A stretch of DNA of 64,000 nt from NCBI RefSeq assembly GCF_016086655.4, contig NC_052140.2, positions 992,001 through 1,056,000 on the forward strand. The letters are read 5' to 3'. A program made the translations under genes and the position numbers. The notes under the pieces are model-generated. The model saw nothing but the letters and a program-made list of their open reading frames with translations. It was not told where the DNA came from and searched no databases. Position 1 is the stretch's first letter; every line of letters starts with the position of its first letter. This document shows positions 61,138 to 64,000 of this stretch, piece after piece. Source of the DNA: Lepeophtheirus salmonis. Taxonomy: Eukaryota; Arthropoda; Copepoda; Siphonostomatoida; Caligidae.

Positions 61138-63601
61138 TGCCAGCTTGTGGTTGTTTACCTAGTTGTCGGACTGAATATAAAAAAACCTAAGGATCCTACC
61201 GTTTCTCTTCAGTCCTTCCCACAAGATGAATTCTTAAAAAGTGGCTGGCTTAGAGTCATACCTAGGAAAATTGGTCGAGCTTAAGCACCTTCTAAGTATT
61301 CAAGAGTTTGTTCCCTCCATTTTCAAGATAAGGATTTTGTTACGGAGAGTCAAGATGATCGTCGGAATAGTTGGAAGAAGTAGTTGTCGTCTATGGATCC
61401 TAAACTCCGGAATCCTTATTTAAAACCGTCTGCTCTTCCAAGAATTTTCCCTAATCTTCCAAAATATTTATCTACGGAAAAACGTGAGAGGGCAACAACG
61501 AAAGCTTCACCATCAGCAAGACTTTCTGCGGAAAATTTATGCCTTATCCAGGCGGAAGAAAAGTTACTAAAAAAGGATCTTTTAGACAATTTTGAGGACT
61601 TATGTTCCAAATTGGTAATTTAACAACTTCCAGAAAATATATTTTCTAAGAAAACCGAGGACTGCATTCAACTTTACTGCTCAGAAGGTTCATCTAAAGC
61701 ATTCCTTGAAATAAAATTCACTAGAAGTATTGAAATGGATCTTACATTCTCAATTTTTAACAAAAATGTCAGAGTGAATCTTAAAATGATTCATGATATA
61801 ACCACCGAAAAAACGGTTACTTCCATAAACAAGCTTCAAAATATACTGTCCTATATGAAACATCTATGCTCTCCATCAATGCAAGAAATAATTTCTAATG
61901 CAGTTAATGATATCAATATGCTTCTTCAAAATTCGTCATTTGACATCAACTCTCAGCTACGAAAAAAAATAATGTTAATCTCTGAACAACTCGTCCTTCT
62001 AAAATCAAATCCAAACCTCAGATGCTTTTCTCCTACCTATTTAGTAACTTCTCTCGTTTGGCACAATACAAGTCCTGTACTTTATAAACAGATGCCCACT
62101 GATGGGATAACTTTGCCATCACCAAACCACTTGAAAAAACTCTAATCGTATTTTATTATGAATGTTGGACTATCTTCTTCATCTAAACACTACTTATCTA
62201 CAAGAGCCAAGTCACTGTCTGATAATGAGAAAATAGTTTTGCTTTTGGTCGATGAAGTTTTTACTGCACAAAGAGGTGGAGTTTTTTGGAGGAAGATTAA
62301 CAGGGCAGGATGGAGGTCAAATTTAAAAACTTTACTTTTTTTAATGATTAAATCAACGTGTTCAAGTTACCAGGATACCTTTGCACTTTATCCTATTGTT
62401 AACCTCAATTCCGAAACACTTAATGACATGCTCATACAGATAAACTCAGAGCTTTTAAATATTAGGTTTAATGTAATAGCTGTTTCTATGGACAATGCTA
62501 CTCCTAACAGGAAATGTTAGCTCAAACATTTTTGTAATGGATCCTGGAAACCACAAATACCTAATCCAGCAACTCCAGATTCACCTTTCTTTCTTCTCTT
62601 TGAGGGTACTCATAATTTCAAAAACTTGTACAACTGTTTCCAAAGGAGAAAAATATTGAGATGCCCTAATTGTGGTGATATTGATCTCGCATCTCCAAAT
62701 TTTCAACACATCATTGACTTTTACGAGATGGAAAAGCATAAAAATGTCAAAATTGCATACAAGTTAATGTTAAAAGCGGTGTATTCAACTCCTATTTAAA
62801 AAAAAACCAACGTTTTACTGGCTGACAGCATTTTTCATGAAGGTACAGTTACAGCTCTTCAGTATTACTCCTCAACATACCCTGCATGGAAAGTTTCTGG
62901 AAACTTTGTCTCCGTTTAAGAAAGTATTGGAATATTGTAAATTGTAAGACGCCTTCTGCGGGATTTCGAAAAAGGGATACTTCAAAGGAACCACTCAGCA
63001 AAGGACACGGTAATTTTGGACATCTTTCGAAGTTCAATGCTTGATTGATTCTATGGCAGGAAGAAACAAAAAATCACCAAATGGGACTTACAATGGAAAC
63101 CTTTATAGCCTTTAAGCAAACTACAAGTGTAGCCATAATGCTTGCTCAACATCTACTTATGAACTGGGACTTTAAATACGATCTTCTCGTTCAAGTACAA
63201 AGTAATTTTATAGAATCCAGATTCAGCTGGGACCGTCAGCTCTCTGGAGCAAACTATTATGCTTCAGTAAGACAAATACTTTATGCAGAGAAAAAAAAAA
63301 GAATACTGCTAAATCTGATGGGCTTAATATGCGATGAATAAGGAACATTCATTCAAGTGGATCTGAAATTCAAGATGTGGATATAAACAAGTTCAAAACA
63401 ATAATTTTGGCTTCAATCGAAGAAAATGATATGACTTATGAACTTGAAAGAAGTGAAGAAGCTCTTTTTCATGTAATTTCTTACTATTTTGCACGGTCAC
63501 AAACTTCAAGACTGAAATGTAATGATTGTTTCGACTTTCTTGTATCTTCAAAAGATTTCCCCTTGGTTACTTTCAGTGAATCTGGTCTCGAAGACTCGTA
63601 A
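61138..63601 (+). pseudogene. P-element / THAP9-like transposase relic
   Basis: Decayed transposase. The start MPACGCLPSCRTEY with CSLHF about 60 residues on is a THAP zinc-finger (C2CH) domain. Downstream text matches the P-element transposase fold: LSDNEKIVLLLVDEVFTA and VIAVSMDNATPNR carry two catalytic-type aspartates, LFEGTHNFKNLYN matches the block after the insertion domain, and FIESRFSWDRQLSGANYY matches the C-terminal part. The frame is broken by a +1 shift at an A7 run near 61187, stops near 61280, 61380, 61621, 62143, 62518 and 62798, and at least two more shifts after 62800. With this many independent lesions it cannot be active. Terminal inverted repeats were not found. Confidence 0.85.
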
Positions 63602-64000
63602 CATCAACTCTTGAGGCAAATAAATAGAGGAGGTCTCTATTCTCCAACAGACTTTCGTTTTAATATGATCACCTAAGTATTTGTGGTGTATCAAATTATA
63701 ATAAGAAATAAAGAATCAAGGTCTCAATTTTTTCAATGCCAAAATTAAGGAAAACTATTTTCTACTCTACTTTGTGAACTTGTTTATGACTTTGAGAACT
63801 ATTTATGCTATAATAGTTCTTCTAATCATTCATTACAAAGTTTATTTTCTCATTGTTCGATTCAATTACTTAATATTATGACAAAAAATTATAGTAGAAA
63901 TCTTAATAGTGACATTAATATGAAAAGATCAGCATGACACACCCAAAAAAATTGTAATAAAATAAGAGAAATTGCTAAGCTATCTTCCAATCAATAATAA
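63602..64000. other. Window end, no gene seen
   Basis: AT-rich sequence after the transposase relic. It may include the right end of that element, but no inverted repeat partner is visible within the window. Confidence 0.5.

Noticed and set aside
62849..63037. 62-codon minus-strand frame
   Set aside because: Antisense to the P-element-like transposase relic, whose homology explains the sequence.
1..64000. tRNA, rRNA or CRISPR arrays
   Set aside because: No cloverleaf-compatible box A/box B pair, rRNA-like conserved text, or regularly spaced direct repeats with unique spacers was seen by eye; a covariance-model scan was not possible.

Overview
This window is an AT-rich, intron-bearing invertebrate nuclear locus. 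Gene content (LCLAT1, PUS10, HTATSF1, an M28B-family protein, ABHD12, DIS3L2, CHMP3), short GT-AG introns mixed with a few kilobase-sized ones, and a heavy load of short inverted-repeat transposons with mariner and P-element/THAP relics point to an arthropod. A caligid copepod (sea louse) is my best guess. That identification is inference; no marker gene settles it.

Layout. 1-6.6 kb: repeats only. 6.6-11.3 kb (-): a five-exon lysocardiolipin-type acyltransferase with a 3 kb first intron. 12.1-14.4 kb (-): nine-exon PUS10 pseudouridine synthase. 15.2-16.75 kb (+): two-exon HTATSF1-like splicing factor, divergent from PUS10. 17.0-19.6 kb (+): five-exon type II membrane protein of the NAALADase/PSMA/transferrin-receptor family that has lost several catalytic residues. 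20.1-29.1 kb (-): six-exon ABHD12-like lipase whose large introns hold a dead mariner and several short elements. 29.3-34 kb: nested elements. 34.7-40.3 kb (+): two adjacent secreted, charged low-complexity protein genes that share a module split by a conserved phase-1 intron. 44.6-47.1 kb (-): a three-exon secreted Pro/Gly/Ser-rich protein with a furin-like site, whose second intron holds a perfect 39-bp inverted repeat. 52.1-55.2 kb (+): three-exon DIS3L2 exoribonuclease interrupted by two +1 shifts at homopolymers. 55.4-56.2 kb (-): CHMP3, tail to tail with DIS3L2. 61.1-63.6 kb (+): a decayed P-element/THAP9-like transposase.

The recognised genes are mostly housekeeping functions (phospholipid remodelling, RNA modification, splicing, RNA decay, ESCRT-III) and are not an operon or pathway. 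The least explained content is the three secreted-protein genes, the inactivated M28B protein, and at least five families of short inverted-repeat elements, some nested. Exon joins were made by hand from reading frame, splice phase and recalled family similarity; no alignment or transcript data were available.
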